Below are positions 36,401 through 45,103 of a stretch of 64,000 nt of DNA, in pieces. Origin of the DNA: Bradyrhizobium arachidis (GTDB taxonomy: Bacteria; Pseudomonadota; Alphaproteobacteria; Rhizobiales; Xanthobacteraceae); NCBI RefSeq assembly GCF_015291705.1, contig NZ_CP030050.1:3720001-3784000 (forward strand), read 5' to 3'. The notes below the pieces were generated by a model. It was not told where the DNA came from. It saw nothing but the letters and a program-made list of their open reading frames with translations, and ran no database searches. The stretch's first letter is position 1, and every line of letters starts with the position of its first letter. The position numbers were made by a program, and so were the translations under genes.

Positions 36401-36693
36401 ATCCGGCCTGGATCGCCGGCATGATGCGTCACGGTTTTCGCGGGGCCGCCGAGATCACGGCGACACTCGAGCACATGGCTGCATTCGCGCATCTGGCCGG
36501 GGCCGTGCCGCCGCATCTGTTCGATCTGTATTACGACGCGACGCTCGGCGATGCCGACATCCGCGCCTTCATGGCGCACGAGAATCCGGCGGCGCTGGCC
36601 GCGATGGAGACCTGCTTCGCGCGCCTGCATGAGGCCTCCCTCTGGCGAACGCGCCGCAATTCGATCGCGGCTGCGCTGAAGGAGGCATCATGA
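33445..36693 (+). CDS. cobN: Cobaltochelatase subunit CobN
   Basis: The large porphyrin-binding subunit (1082 residues) of the aerobic ATP-dependent cobaltochelatase, which inserts cobalt into hydrogenobyrinic acid a,c-diamide. Family blocks include VVHMGAHGTLEWLPGKSVAL near residue 530, FIVNDPGEAAQAKRRIGAV, and the C-terminal RVFAPRPGQYGVGLSAIP. It requires the CobS and CobT ATPase-like partners, which are not in this window and must be elsewhere. The ATG at 33445 overlaps the cobW stop, and its own stop overlaps the cobG start. Confidence 0.95.
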   Translation: MHVVFRESRGLEETATPRDIGQDPADLVVLSYSDSDLAAFAAGWRRGRSSLPSLRLANLAELRHPLSVDTYIERTLSQARGILVRLIGGESYWPYGLAALQQLAKDRNIVLAVLPADGRDDTRLDAYSTLPVSTLRRLKVLCDTGGPVAAQAAIAQLALASGLYAGPVVGEMTVPEMGFYDPARGVIAAPPSGEGRPLALVTFYRSYLTAADTGPVDALIAALREKGFAAYGVFVTSLKGPGVAGWLRDYLAKNPPAAIVNATAFSALGEDGTTPFDAASCPVFQVALSSARREDWAESLRGLSPGDLAMHVVLPEVDGRVFAGVVSFKSAAERDPDLQFSHLAHRPDEERVTAVAARVAAWWRLAEKPAAGKRVAIVLSNYPGRPHQIAHAVGLDALASVEALVSDLAKAGFDVAPVHALGETLLKQHLTWSVADYRASLLHLPQSLRDDLAQAWGGLETDPSCGSGAFRFAATACGQSIIAVQPERGDAITRDSDYHDLARTPRHGYVAFYLWLREQGIDAVVHMGAHGTLEWLPGKSVALSSGCWPEALIGDLPVIYPFIVNDPGEAAQAKRRIGAVTIGHLPPPLEQSTVPEGLRRLERLLDEYSTADGLDPARRQRLIAAIRDEARAAGLEDDLGLDASAAPAEAIPRIDRFVCDLKESQFGDGLHVFGRGACGEAERDALRAALAGQRVAPGPSGSPYRGRRDVLPTGRNLFAVDPRAVPTPSAHAQGVKLAEELLRRHLQDHGDWPKGLVVDLWGSATMRTAGEEFAMALHLAGLAPRWDHASGRVTGYDIIAPAELGRPRIDVTLRVSGLFRDVFSGLAQLFEAASEALATREEEGDENPYRHRASRVFAPRPGQYGVGLSAIPDAFTADTRDAAGEAWLSASSWAFSADGAIKPDRAGIEQRLASADAFVHVQDLPETDLLLAADYAAHEAGVAAAAAHLGAAGPSLYHLDTTRPEQPHARTLTEEISRVVRARAANPAWIAGMMRHGFRGAAEITATLEHMAAFAHLAGAVPPHLFDLYYDATLGDADIRAFMAHENPAALAAMETCFARLHEASLWRTRRNSIAAALKEAS

Positions 36694-37853
36694 GCGCGTC
36701 GATGGTCAAGGGCTGGTGTCCCGGCGCGCTGCGCCCGATGCAATCGGGCGACGGGCTGGTGGTCCGCGTGCGTCCGTTCGGCGGACGGCTTGAGGCAAAC
36801 CAGATCGCCGGGCTCGCCGAGCTCGCCGAGCGCCACGGCAACGGCCTCATCGATGTGACCAGCCGCGCCAACCTCCAGATCAGGGGCGTGAGCGAGGAGA
36901 CCCATCGGCCGCTGATCGACGGCCTTGCGCAGCTGCAATTGCTCGATCCAGATACCGACATCGAAGCTCGCCGCAACATCCTGGTGACGCCGTTCTGGAC
37001 TGTCGGTGACGAGACGCAGGCGCTCGCTGCGGAGCTTGAAGAAGCGCTCGCCGACAGCGCGCTCGACCTTCCCACCAAATTCGGCTTCGCCATCGACGAC
37101 GGCAAGTCGCGCGTGCTCGCCGGCGATTCCGCCGACGTGCGGATCGAACGCGATCGCGGCGGCCGTCTGCTGGTGCGGGCTGATGGCGCAAGGTTCGGCC
37201 ACTCGGTCGCGCGCGGAGAGGCCGTGAGCACGGCGCTCGCGCTCGCAGGCTGGTTCGTCGCCTCCGGTGGCACGAAGGGCGGGCGAGGGCGCATGGCGGC
37301 CCACATCGCGGCCGGCGCGGCATTGCCCGCGGCCTTGCGCGGCGAGACCGAGCCTGCGCCCGTGATGCCGGCATCGCGGCCCGGGCATTATCCGCAAGGA
37401 GCGCTCGTCGGCGTCGCGTTCGGGCAGATGCTGCACACGACGCTGCATCAGTTTTCCGGCTGCGGTCACGCGCTGCGCATGACACCGTGGCGGATGGTTT
37501 TGAGCGAGGGCAAACGCGAGATGCCGAACGGCGCGGGTCTCATCACGGAGCCTCACGATCCGGCGCTGCGCGTGATCGCCTGTAGCGGTGCGCCGCGCTG
37601 CCGCGAGGCGCATGCCGACACGCGCGCGCTGGCGGCCGCGCTCGCGCCGCGCATTGCCCTCGACACGAAGCTCCACGTCTCCGGATGCGCCAAGGGCTGC
37701 GCTCGCTCCGGAGCCTCGGCGGTGACGCTGGTTGCGACCAGCGCCGGTTTCGATCTCGTGCGGAACGGCTCGACCCGGGACGAGCCGGTCCTGCGCGGCC
37801 TGAACTGTGCCGACATCGTCAGCGATCCCTCCATCCTGGTCGGAGGACACTGA
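36690..37853 (+). CDS. cobG: Precorrin-3B synthase CobG
   Basis: Oxygen-dependent ring-contraction enzyme of 387 residues, marking the aerobic pathway. It has the nitrite/sulfite-reductase fold: IDVTSRANLQIRGV and two cysteine pairs, CSGAPRCREAH and HVSGCAKGCARSG, that would hold a [4Fe-4S] cluster near a mononuclear iron. It starts four bases inside the cobN stop, with GGAGG just upstream, and its TGA overlaps the cobH ATG. Many alphaproteobacteria use CobZ instead, so CobG here is informative. Confidence 0.94.
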   Translation: MSASMVKGWCPGALRPMQSGDGLVVRVRPFGGRLEANQIAGLAELAERHGNGLIDVTSRANLQIRGVSEETHRPLIDGLAQLQLLDPDTDIEARRNILVTPFWTVGDETQALAAELEEALADSALDLPTKFGFAIDDGKSRVLAGDSADVRIERDRGGRLLVRADGARFGHSVARGEAVSTALALAGWFVASGGTKGGRGRMAAHIAAGAALPAALRGETEPAPVMPASRPGHYPQGALVGVAFGQMLHTTLHQFSGCGHALRMTPWRMVLSEGKREMPNGAGLITEPHDPALRVIACSGAPRCREAHADTRALAAALAPRIALDTKLHVSGCAKGCARSGASAVTLVATSAGFDLVRNGSTRDEPVLRGLNCADIVSDPSILVGGH

Positions 37854-38482
37854 TGCCGCACACCTATGAAACCGACGGCGCGGCGATCTACCGGCAATCC
37901 TTTGCGACCATCCGCGCCGAGGCCGATCTTGCGCGGTTCACGCCCGATGAAGAGCAGGTCGTGGTGCGGATGATCCACGCCGCCGGCATGGTCGGGCTGG
38001 AAGCACATATCCGTTTCACGCCCGGTATGGCAACCGCTGCGCGCGCCGCCTTGCAGAAGGGCGCCCCGATCCTGTGCGATGCGCGCATGGTCTCGGAAGG
38101 AATCACGCGTGCCAGACTTCCTGCGGCCAATGCCGTGATCTGCACGCTCGGCGACGAGGCCGTTCCGGCGCTGGCGCAGTCCATGCGCAACACGCGCTCG
38201 GCTGCGGCGCTGGAGTTGTGGCGGCCGCATTTGGGTGGCTCAATCGTCGCGATCGGCAACGCACCGACCGCGCTGTTTCACCTCCTCAACATGCTGGAGG
38301 ACCAAAACTGTCCGCGGCCGGCGGCGATCATCGGTTGCCCCGTCGGCTTCGTCGGCGCCGCCGAATCCAAGGCGGCGCTGATGGCCGATCCGCCGGTGCC
38401 GGCATTGACGGTCGAGGGCCGCCTCGGCGGCTCCGCGATCACGGTGGCCGCCGTGAACGCGCTGGCGAGCCGGAGCGAATAG
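37853..38482 (+). CDS. cobH: Precorrin-8X methylmutase CobH
   Basis: CobH of 209 residues moves the C11 methyl group to C12 to give hydrogenobyrinic acid. It shows IYRQSFATIRAEADLARF, VVRMIHAAGMVG with the catalytic histidine, and the late motifs IGNAPTALFHLLNML and CPVGFVGAAESKAAL. The ATG at 37853 shares a base with the cobG stop (TGATG), preceded by GGAGGACAC. The frame open from 37685 is out of register with the family N-terminus. Confidence 0.95.
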   Translation: MPHTYETDGAAIYRQSFATIRAEADLARFTPDEEQVVVRMIHAAGMVGLEAHIRFTPGMATAARAALQKGAPILCDARMVSEGITRARLPAANAVICTLGDEAVPALAQSMRNTRSAAALELWRPHLGGSIVAIGNAPTALFHLLNMLEDQNCPRPAAIIGCPVGFVGAAESKAALMADPPVPALTVEGRLGGSAITVAAVNALASRSE

Positions 38483-38484
38483 CC

Positions 38485-39216
38485 ATGGGTCGCATCATCT
38501 GCTGCGGTCTCGGCCCCGGCGATCCAGACCTGATGAGCGTGCGCGCCGATCGCATGGTGCGCGGCGCAAAGCACGTCGCCTATTTCCGCAAGAAGGGCAG
38601 GCCCGGCCAGGCGCGCCGCATCGTCGAGGGCATGCTGGCGGCCGAGGTCACCGAATATCCCATGGAATATCCGGTCACGACAGAAATTGCGTTCGACAGT
38701 CCGGAGTACGTGCAACTTCTCGCCGGCTTCTACGACGAATGGGCCGAGCGCCTGGCGCGGCTTGCCCGCGCGGTCGATGTCGTCGTGCTCTGCGAGGGCG
38801 ATCCCTACTTCTACGGCTCCTTCATGCATCTGCACACGCGCCTGCAGGGCCGCGTCGAGATCGAGGTGATCGCCGGCATTCCCGGCATGGTCGGCTGCTG
38901 GAATGGCGTCGGGCAGCCGATCGCGCTCGGCGACGACGTGACGACGGTGCTCATGGGGACGCTTCCCGAGGACGAGCTCGAACGCCGCATGCGCGATTCC
39001 GATGCGCTCGTGATCATGAAGACCGGGCGCAACATCGCAAAGGTGCGCCGCGCGCTCGCAACCGCTGGGCGGCTCGATGATGCCTGGCTGGTCGAGCGCG
39101 GCACCATGCCCGGTGAGCGCGTGGCGCGGCTCTCGGAGATCGATGCCGCCGATTGTCCTTACTTTGCGATCGTGCTCGTGCATGGCAAGGGCCGGCATCT
39201 GGACGCCGCCGAATGA
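38485..39216 (+). CDS. cobI: Precorrin-2 C(20)-methyltransferase CobI
   Basis: SAM-dependent tetrapyrrole methylase of 243 residues acting at C20 of precorrin-2. Motifs: GLGPGDPDLMSVRADRM at the N-terminus, CEGDPYFYGSF, IEVIAGIPGMVGCWNGVG and the C-terminal YFAIVLVHGKGRH. The ATG at 38485 comes two bases after the cobH stop, and the gene overlaps cobJ by four bases. Order cobG-cobH-cobI-cobJ is normal for this pathway in rhizobia. Confidence 0.94.
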   Translation: MGRIICCGLGPGDPDLMSVRADRMVRGAKHVAYFRKKGRPGQARRIVEGMLAAEVTEYPMEYPVTTEIAFDSPEYVQLLAGFYDEWAERLARLARAVDVVVLCEGDPYFYGSFMHLHTRLQGRVEIEVIAGIPGMVGCWNGVGQPIALGDDVTTVLMGTLPEDELERRMRDSDALVIMKTGRNIAKVRRALATAGRLDDAWLVERGTMPGERVARLSEIDAADCPYFAIVLVHGKGRHLDAAE

Positions 39217-39947
39217 CGGGCACACTGACCATCGCAGGCCTCGGGCCGGGCAGCGATGCTCTGGTGACGCCCGAGGTCTCCGCGGCGCTCGCAGCGGCGA
39301 CCGATATTCTTGGCTATGCGCCTTATGTCTCGCGCGTGCCGCCGCGGCCGGGGCTGACCCTGCATCCGTCGGATAATCGCGAAGAGCTGCAGCGCGCGCG
39401 CGAAGCCCTGCGGCTTGCGGCTGAAGGCGGGCAGGTCGTCGTCGTATCCTCTGGCGATCCCGGCGTTTTTGCGATGGCCTCAGCGGTGTTCGAGGCGCTG
39501 GAGCAGGCGCCGCAATATCAAAAACTGCCGATCCGCGTGTTGCCCGGCATCACCGCGATGCTGGCGGCGGCCGCGCGCGCCGGCGCGCCGCTCGGCCATG
39601 ATTTCTGCGCGATCAATCTCTCCGACAATCTCAAGCCCTGGGCGGTGATCGAGAAACGCCTGCGGCTCGCCGCCGAGGCCGACTTTTCGATTGCGATGTA
39701 CAATCCGCGTTCAGTGAGCCGACCGGAGGGATTTGGCCGTGCGCTTGCGGTGTTGAAGGAAGCTGGTTGTAGCGACCGCTTAGTCATCTTCGCGCGTGCG
39801 ATCAGCTCGGCTGACGAGAAGATCGAGACCGTCGCGCTGAACGAAGCGACGCCTGAGATGGCCGACATGCGTACGCTTGTCATCATCGGCAATTCGCAGA
39901 CGCGCCGCGTCGGCCGCTGGGTCTATGCACCGAGGCGGGTCGAATGA
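39213..39947 (+). CDS. cobJ: Precorrin-3B C(17)-methyltransferase CobJ
   Basis: SAM-dependent methylase of 244 residues that methylates C17 of precorrin-3B with ring contraction. It carries IAGLGPGSDALVTPEVSAAL, VVVVSSGDPGVFAMASAVFE, LPGITAMLAAAARAGAPLGH and FSIAMYNPRSVSRPEG, all standard. The ATG overlaps the cobI stop. Its 3' end overlaps the convergent cobK gene by 25 bases (39923-39947), so the transcript that continues to cobL must run antisense through cobK. Confidence 0.95.
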   Translation: MTGTLTIAGLGPGSDALVTPEVSAALAAATDILGYAPYVSRVPPRPGLTLHPSDNREELQRAREALRLAAEGGQVVVVSSGDPGVFAMASAVFEALEQAPQYQKLPIRVLPGITAMLAAAARAGAPLGHDFCAINLSDNLKPWAVIEKRLRLAAEADFSIAMYNPRSVSRPEGFGRALAVLKEAGCSDRLVIFARAISSADEKIETVALNEATPEMADMRTLVIIGNSQTRRVGRWVYAPRRVE

Positions 39948-40669
39948 CCGAGCCACTGCATCACGTCAGTGACGCTCTCGACCCGCAGCCGCTCGGGCAG
40001 CCGCGGTCGGGAGATCATGATCACGGGCAGGCCGAGCCCTCGGGCCGCGTCGATCTTGGCGCGCGCGCCGTCGCCGCCGGAGTTGCGGGCGACGATCCAG
40101 GCGATGCCGCGGGCGCGCAGCATCTCGAGCTCGCCCTCGAGCGTGAACGGTCCGCGCGACACGATGACATCCGCGGCGAAGGGCAGGGGCGCTTCGGGCG
40201 GATCGACGAAACGCAGCGTGTAGGCATGCTGCGGCTTGCTCGCGAACGGCGCGATGTGCTGGCGGCCGATGGCGAGGAACACGTTTGCCGGCGTGTCGGG
40301 CAGCGCGGCGACCGCCGCGTTGACGTCCGCGACCTCGATCCAGTTGTCGCCTTGCGTCCTGTCCCATGGCATGCGTTCGAGGGCAATCAGCGGCGTGCCG
40401 GTCTCGGCGCACGCCGCAACCGCGTTGCGGCTCATCTCGGCGGCGAAGGGATGCGTCGCGTCGATCATATGCGTGATGCCTTCATCGCGGATATAGTCCG
40501 CAAGCCCGCTCACGCCGCCGAAACCGCCGATGCGGGTCGGCAGCGGCTGATCGGCGGGCGCACGGGTGCGGCCGCCATAGGAATAGACGGCATCGATCTG
40601 CGCGCGCGCGATCGTCGCGGCGAGCAGGCTCGCATCGGCAGTTCCGCCCAGAATGAGGGCGCGCATCAT
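39923..40669 (-). CDS. cobK: Precorrin-6A reductase CobK
   Basis: NADPH-dependent reductase of 248 residues for precorrin-6A. Features: LILGGTADASLLAATIA, MIDATHPFAAEMSRNA, the PLIALERMPWDR block and RPRLPERLRVESVTDVMQWL near the C-terminus. The ATG at 40669, with AAGGA seven bases upstream, is preferred over the ATG one codon later. It is the only gene of the ring-building set on the minus strand: its start overlaps that of cobL and its end overlaps that of cobJ. Confidence 0.94.
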   Translation of the reverse strand: MMRALILGGTADASLLAATIARAQIDAVYSYGGRTRAPADQPLPTRIGGFGGVSGLADYIRDEGITHMIDATHPFAAEMSRNAVAACAETGTPLIALERMPWDRTQGDNWIEVADVNAAVAALPDTPANVFLAIGRQHIAPFASKPQHAYTLRFVDPPEAPLPFAADVIVSRGPFTLEGELEMLRARGIAWIVARNSGGDGARAKIDAARGLGLPVIMISRPRLPERLRVESVTDVMQWLGHSTRLGA

Positions 40670-41861
40670 GGTTGATTCCTTGGCTGATCCCTGGCTGACC
40701 ATCATCGGTATCGGTGAAGATGGCCTTGCCGGGCTGCCCGAGGCAAGCCGAAAGGCGCTTGCCAAGGCGGAAACTGTTTTTGGCGGCGAGCGTCATCTCG
40801 CGCTTGCAGACGTTGGTCACCGCGGCCGCCCCTGGCCGGTGCCGTTCGATGCGGATGTCGTGCTGAACTGCCGCGGCCGGCCGACGGTGGTGCTCGCCTC
40901 CGGCGATCCGTTCTGGCATGGCGCCGGCGCAAGTCTTGCCGAAAAGCTCGATGCCAACGAGTGGATCGCGCATTCGGCGCCGTCGACCTTCTCGCTCGCC
41001 GCTGCGCGGCTGGGCTGGCGTCTCGAGGCCGTTGCCTGTCTCGGCCTCCACGCAGCGCCGTTCGAACGTCTCATTCCGCATCTAGCGAATGGTGCGCGCA
41101 TCATTTGCCTCGTGCGCGACAGGAGGGCGGCGGGTGATCTCGCGAAATGGCTCAGCGAGCGCGGATGGGGCGCGTCGGGCTTCTGGATGCTCGCCGCGCT
41201 CGGTGGGCCGCGCGAAAGCATTGCTGAACATCGCGCCGACAGCTTTGCGGGCGATGTCGCTGGCAACTTGGTCGCAGTCGCTGTTGAGGCGAGGGGCGGG
41301 CAAGGCATTCCCCGCAGCTCCGGCCTCTCAGACGATCTCTTCGTCCATGACGGACAGATCACCAAGCGGCCGGTGCGCGCGCTCGCGCTCTCGGCGCTGG
41401 CGTCGCGTCCGGGCGAGCGGCTGTGGGACATCGGCGCCGGCTCGGGCTCGATCTCGGTGGAGTGGGCGCTGTGCGGCGGGACGGCGATTGCGATCGAGGC
41501 GCGCGAGGATCGCGCCGCGAACATTCGCACCAATGCGGCGGCGTTCGGATTGGCGCATCGGATCACCGTCGTCACGGGAAGGGCACCTGAAGCTCTTGCT
41601 GGCCAAGACCCGCCGGATGCCGTCTTCATCGGCGGCGGTCTCGATCCCGCGATGTTCGATGCCGTCTGGTCCCGTCTCTTGCCAGGCGCGCGGCTCGTCG
41701 CACATTCGGTCACGCTGGAGACGGAAGCGCTGCTCGGCGAGCTGCATCAGCGCCATGGCGGCGAGCTGATGCGGGTCGAGATAGCGCATGCCGCTCCGCT
41801 CGGCCGCTATCGCTCGTGGGAGGCAGCCCGGGCGGTTGTGCAGTGGAGTGCGGTGCGATGA
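40668..41861 (+). CDS. cobL: Precorrin-6Y C5,15-methyltransferase (decarboxylating) CobL
   Basis: Two-domain methyltransferase of 397 residues that methylates C5 and C15 and decarboxylates. The N-terminal CbiE-like part has TIIGIGEDGLAGLPEASR and VVLASGDPFWHGAG; the C-terminal CbiT-like part has LWDIGAGSGSISVEWAL for SAM binding. Start: the ATG at 40668, with GAGGG upstream, overlapping the divergent cobK start by two bases; an ATG at 40653 is also open. It is coupled to cobE by a four-base overlap. Confidence 0.94.
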   Translation: MVDSLADPWLTIIGIGEDGLAGLPEASRKALAKAETVFGGERHLALADVGHRGRPWPVPFDADVVLNCRGRPTVVLASGDPFWHGAGASLAEKLDANEWIAHSAPSTFSLAAARLGWRLEAVACLGLHAAPFERLIPHLANGARIICLVRDRRAAGDLAKWLSERGWGASGFWMLAALGGPRESIAEHRADSFAGDVAGNLVAVAVEARGGQGIPRSSGLSDDLFVHDGQITKRPVRALALSALASRPGERLWDIGAGSGSISVEWALCGGTAIAIEAREDRAANIRTNAAAFGLAHRITVVTGRAPEALAGQDPPDAVFIGGGLDPAMFDAVWSRLLPGARLVAHSVTLETEALLGELHQRHGGELMRVEIAHAAPLGRYRSWEAARAVVQWSAVR

Positions 41862-42226
41862 AAGTCGCCGGACTCGGATTCAAAAAGGATGTCACGCTGG
41901 CTTCGCTGCGCGAGGCGTTGCTGGCCGCTGGCGGCACTGAAGGTCTTGCGGCGGTCGCGACCGTCAGCGACAAGGCCGATGCGGAGGCGCTAAAGCAGCT
42001 CGCGCGCGAATGCGGCGTGCCGATCAAGGCCGTTCCGTCGGATGTGCTCGCGAATGTCGACACGCCGACGCAGTCAAAACTCGTCGCGGAAAAATTCGGA
42101 ACCGGCTCGGTCGCCGAGGCGGCAGCGCTTGCGGCCGCGGGCCCTCGCGCGCGTCTGATTGCGACGCGCGTGGTCTCGCAGGATCGCACTGCGACGGCCG
42201 CGATCGCCGAAGGAGATGGCGCATGA
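41858..42226 (+). CDS. cobE: Cobalamin biosynthesis protein CobE (CbiG C-terminal domain type)
   Basis: A 122-residue protein equivalent to the C-terminal domain of CbiG. Residues follow the pattern [38 protein letters not shown] and [15 protein letters not shown]. In Pseudomonas denitrificans its homologue is needed for cobalamin production and binds precursor intermediates, but the exact step is unsettled. It overlaps both cobL and cobM by four bases, so it is made in step with them. Confidence 0.9.
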   Translation: MKVAGLGFKKDVTLASLREALLAAGGTEGLAAVATVSDKADAEALKQLARECGVPIKAVPSDVLANVDTPTQSKLVAEKFGTGSVAEAAALAAAGPRARLIATRVVSQDRTATAAIAEGDGA

Positions 42227-43005
42227 CCGTGCATTTCATCGGCGCAGGGCCCGGGGCGCCTGACTTGCTGACGTTGCGCGGCCGCGATTTGATCGCGGCC
42301 TGTCCGGTCTGCCTCTATGCCGGCTCGCTGGTGCCGGAAGGCGTTTTGGCGCATTGCCCGTCCGGTGCACGCATCGTCAACACCGCGCCACTGTCGCTCG
42401 ACGAGATCATCGCGGAGATCGCCGCCGCGGATGCCGAGGGCAAGGACGTCGCACGGCTGCATTCCGGCGATCTGTCGATCTGGTCGGCGATGGGCGAGCA
42501 GCTCCGCCGCCTGCGCACACTCGGCATTCCCTACACGGTCACGCCGGGTGTGCCGTCGTTCTCGGCCGCCGCCGCCGCGCTGGAAGCCGAGCTGACGCTG
42601 CCCGGCCTTGCGCAGAGCGTGGTGCTGACGCGCACGCCGGGCCGCGCCAGCGCGATGCCCGAAGGCGAGAACCTTGCCGCATTCGCGGCGACCGGTGCTG
42701 TGCTTGCGATCCATCTGTCGATCCATCTGCTCGACAAGGTCGTCGCCGAGCTCTCGCCGCACTACGGCGGAGATTGCCCGGTCGCGATCGTCTGGCGCGC
42801 AAGCTGGCCGGATCAACGCATCGTGCGTGCGACGCTCGCAACCCTCGATGCCGCCGTCGGTGGCGAGATGGAGCGCACGGCGCTGATCCTCGTCGGCAAG
42901 ACGCTCGGCGCTGCGGATTTCGACGAGAGCCGTCTTTACGCCGTCGATTACGATCGCCGCTATCGTCCCGTCGGCGCCGAGCCGCGCTTTCCGGAGGCGT
43001 CGTGA
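42223..43005 (+). CDS. cobM: Precorrin-4 C(11)-methyltransferase CobM
   Basis: SAM-dependent methylase of 260 residues that methylates C11. Motifs: [52 protein letters not shown] and [20 protein letters not shown]. The ATG at 42223 overlaps the cobE stop, with AAGGAGATGG just upstream. Its stop TGA (43003-43005) shares one base with the cobB ATG. Confidence 0.95.
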   Translation: MTVHFIGAGPGAPDLLTLRGRDLIAACPVCLYAGSLVPEGVLAHCPSGARIVNTAPLSLDEIIAEIAAADAEGKDVARLHSGDLSIWSAMGEQLRRLRTLGIPYTVTPGVPSFSAAAAALEAELTLPGLAQSVVLTRTPGRASAMPEGENLAAFAATGAVLAIHLSIHLLDKVVAELSPHYGGDCPVAIVWRASWPDQRIVRATLATLDAAVGGEMERTALILVGKTLGAADFDESRLYAVDYDRRYRPVGAEPRFPEAS

Positions 43006-44315
43006 TGGCCGCAGGCCTCGTCATCTCTGCGCCGGCCTCCGGTGTCGGCAAGACCACGCTGACGCTGGCGCTCGCGCGCGCCTGGCGCCAGCGCGGATTG
43101 AACGTGCAGTGCTTCAAGAGCGGGCCCGACTACATCGATCCCGCCTTTCATGCCGCCGCGACGGGTCGCGCCTCGGTCAATGTCGACAGCTGGGCGATGG
43201 ACCGCGCGGCGATCGCCCATCTCGTCAGCCGCGGCGCGGACGCGGATGTCGTGCTCGCGGAGGGCTCGATGGGCCTGTTCGACGGCGTCGCCGCGCGCGG
43301 GGTCTCCGGCACTGGCGCGACTGCCGATATCGCGGAGATGCTGGGCTGGCCCGTGGTGCTGGTGATCGATCCCTCCGGGCAGGCGCAGACCGCGGCTGCG
43401 ATCGCAGCCGGTCTTCGCGACTACCGCGCCGGCGTGCGCCTTGCCGGTGTCGTGCTCAATCGTGTCGCCAGCCCGCGCCACGAGGACCTCGTGCGGCGCG
43501 CGCTCAACGACGCGGACATCGCCGTATTCGGCGCGCTGCCGCGCCATGCCGAGATCTCGCTGCCGAAGCGGCATCTCGGCCTGGTGCAGGCTGAGGAGCA
43601 GGCCGAGATCGGCAAGCTGATCGACGAGGCCGCGCGCTTCGTCGCCGAGCATGTCGATCTCGATGCGGTGCTGCGAGCGGCAGCGAGCTGGTCGCCGCAA
43701 GCTGCGTCGAACGGCCTCAATGTGACGCCGCCCGGGCAGCGCATTGCACTGGCGCGCGATGCGGCGTTCTCGTTCGTCTATCCGCACATGCTGGAAGCCT
43801 GGCGCGCGGCGGGCGCGGAGATCTCGACATTTTCGCCGCTTGCCGATGAAGGTCCCGATGTCAGTGCGGACGTCTGCTGGCTGCCCGGCGGCTATCCCGA
43901 GCTCCATGCCGGCAAGATCGCCGCCAATGCACGCTTTCGCAGCGGCCTGCGCGCCTTCGCCGAGACGCGGCCGGTGCACGGCGAATGCGGGGGCTATATG
44001 GTGCTGGGCACCGCTTTGACCGACGCCGAAGGCGTCCGCCACGAGATGACGGGCCTGCTTGGCCTCGAGACGAGCTTTGCCAAGCGCCGCATGCATCTCG
44101 GCTATCGTCTCGCCGCGCTCGCAGCACCGATGCCGGGGCATCAGGCGGGCGCCCGGCTCCGCGGCCACGAATTCCACTATTCGACCATCCTTGCGCAGCC
44201 TGACACGCCTTTGGCGGTCGTGCATGATGCGACCGGCGCAGTCATTGCCGAGACCGGCTCGCGGCGGGGACAGGCGACCGGCACGTTCTTTCATCTGATC
44301 GCGGAGGACCGGTGA
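43005..44315 (+). CDS. cobB: Cobyrinic acid a,c-diamide synthase CobB
   Basis: Glutamine-dependent amidotransferase of 436 residues that amidates side chains a and c of hydrogenobyrinic acid. The N-terminal nucleotide-binding domain has VISAPASGVGKTTLTLAL and CFKSGPDYIDPAFH; the glutaminase domain has the nucleophile in VHGECGGYMVLG and the late HEFHYSTI. The ATG at 43005 overlaps the cobM stop. Its TGA lies inside the GTG of cobA. Confidence 0.95.
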   Translation: MAAGLVISAPASGVGKTTLTLALARAWRQRGLNVQCFKSGPDYIDPAFHAAATGRASVNVDSWAMDRAAIAHLVSRGADADVVLAEGSMGLFDGVAARGVSGTGATADIAEMLGWPVVLVIDPSGQAQTAAAIAAGLRDYRAGVRLAGVVLNRVASPRHEDLVRRALNDADIAVFGALPRHAEISLPKRHLGLVQAEEQAEIGKLIDEAARFVAEHVDLDAVLRAAASWSPQAASNGLNVTPPGQRIALARDAAFSFVYPHMLEAWRAAGAEISTFSPLADEGPDVSADVCWLPGGYPELHAGKIAANARFRSGLRAFAETRPVHGECGGYMVLGTALTDAEGVRHEMTGLLGLETSFAKRRMHLGYRLAALAAPMPGHQAGARLRGHEFHYSTILAQPDTPLAVVHDATGAVIAETGSRRGQATGTFFHLIAEDR

Positions 44316-45043
44316 GCGGTTTTGTCTCCTTCGTCTCCGCCGGCCCGGGCGATCCCGAGCTCCTGACCGTGAAGGGCGCCGCGCGGCTGCGCGAGGCCGA
44401 CGTCGTGCTCTATGACGACCTTGCGTCCGGCGCGATCCTGGATCTGGCCCGCCCGGGCGCCAATCTCGTTGCGGTGGGGAAGCGGGCAGGGCGGCCTTCG
44501 ACCAGGCAGCACCACGTCAACCGCTTGCTGGTCGACTACGCCGCAACCGGCGCGCGCGTGGTACGGCTGAAGTCCGGCGATGCCGGGATCTTCGGCCGGC
44601 TGGAGGAGGAGCTCGAGACGCTGCGCGAAGCCGGCATCGGTTATGAGATCGTTCCCGGCGTCACCTCGGCCTGCGTCGCCGCCGCGCAAGCCGGCATTCC
44701 CCTGACCCGGCGCCATACCTCGCGCCGGGTGCAGTTCGTCACCGGGGCCGACGTCACCGGCGAGCTGCCGCAGAACCTGAACTGGGCGGCGCTGGCCGAC
44801 CCCGAAGCGACGACCGTGGTCTATATGGGCCGCCGCACCTTTCCGGATCTTGCCGCAAAATTGATCGCGCACGGCCTCGCCCCTCATACCCCCGCGCTGT
44901 TCGCCGAATCCCTCGGGCGCGCCGACGAGCGGCTGGTCCGCACCACGATTGCCGAGCTTGCCGAGCAGCTTGCGCGGGGCGGGGCGGCGTCGACCGCCGC
45001 CGTCATCCTGTTCGGCGCGCTGGCGGGGGATTATCCGTCATGA
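44312..45043 (+). CDS. cobA: Uroporphyrinogen-III C-methyltransferase CobA
   Basis: SAM-dependent methylase of 243 residues that makes precorrin-2, the entry to the pathway. Motifs: FVSAGPGDPELLTVKGAARL, VVLYDDLASGAIL, VVRLKSGDAGIFGRLEEE and the VPGVTSACVAAAQAGIPLTR segment. It starts with GTG at 44312 inside the cobB stop. It has no fused CysG-type or HemD-type domain. It ends 60 bases before the second cobalamin riboswitch. Confidence 0.94.
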   Translation: MSGFVSFVSAGPGDPELLTVKGAARLREADVVLYDDLASGAILDLARPGANLVAVGKRAGRPSTRQHHVNRLLVDYAATGARVVRLKSGDAGIFGRLEEELETLREAGIGYEIVPGVTSACVAAAQAGIPLTRRHTSRRVQFVTGADVTGELPQNLNWAALADPEATTVVYMGRRTFPDLAAKLIAHGLAPHTPALFAESLGRADERLVRTTIAELAEQLARGGAASTAAVILFGALAGDYPS

Positions 45044-45103
45044 TGGCCCGGGCCGCCCTTCCGCCCTTGACGCCCGGCTGGCGAAAGGGGCACACAGGAG
45101 AGG

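Noticed and set aside
42960..44294. A 444-residue minus-strand frame opposite cobB
   Set aside because: No family motif; the plus strand encodes cobB with all catalytic motifs and overlaps with neighbours.
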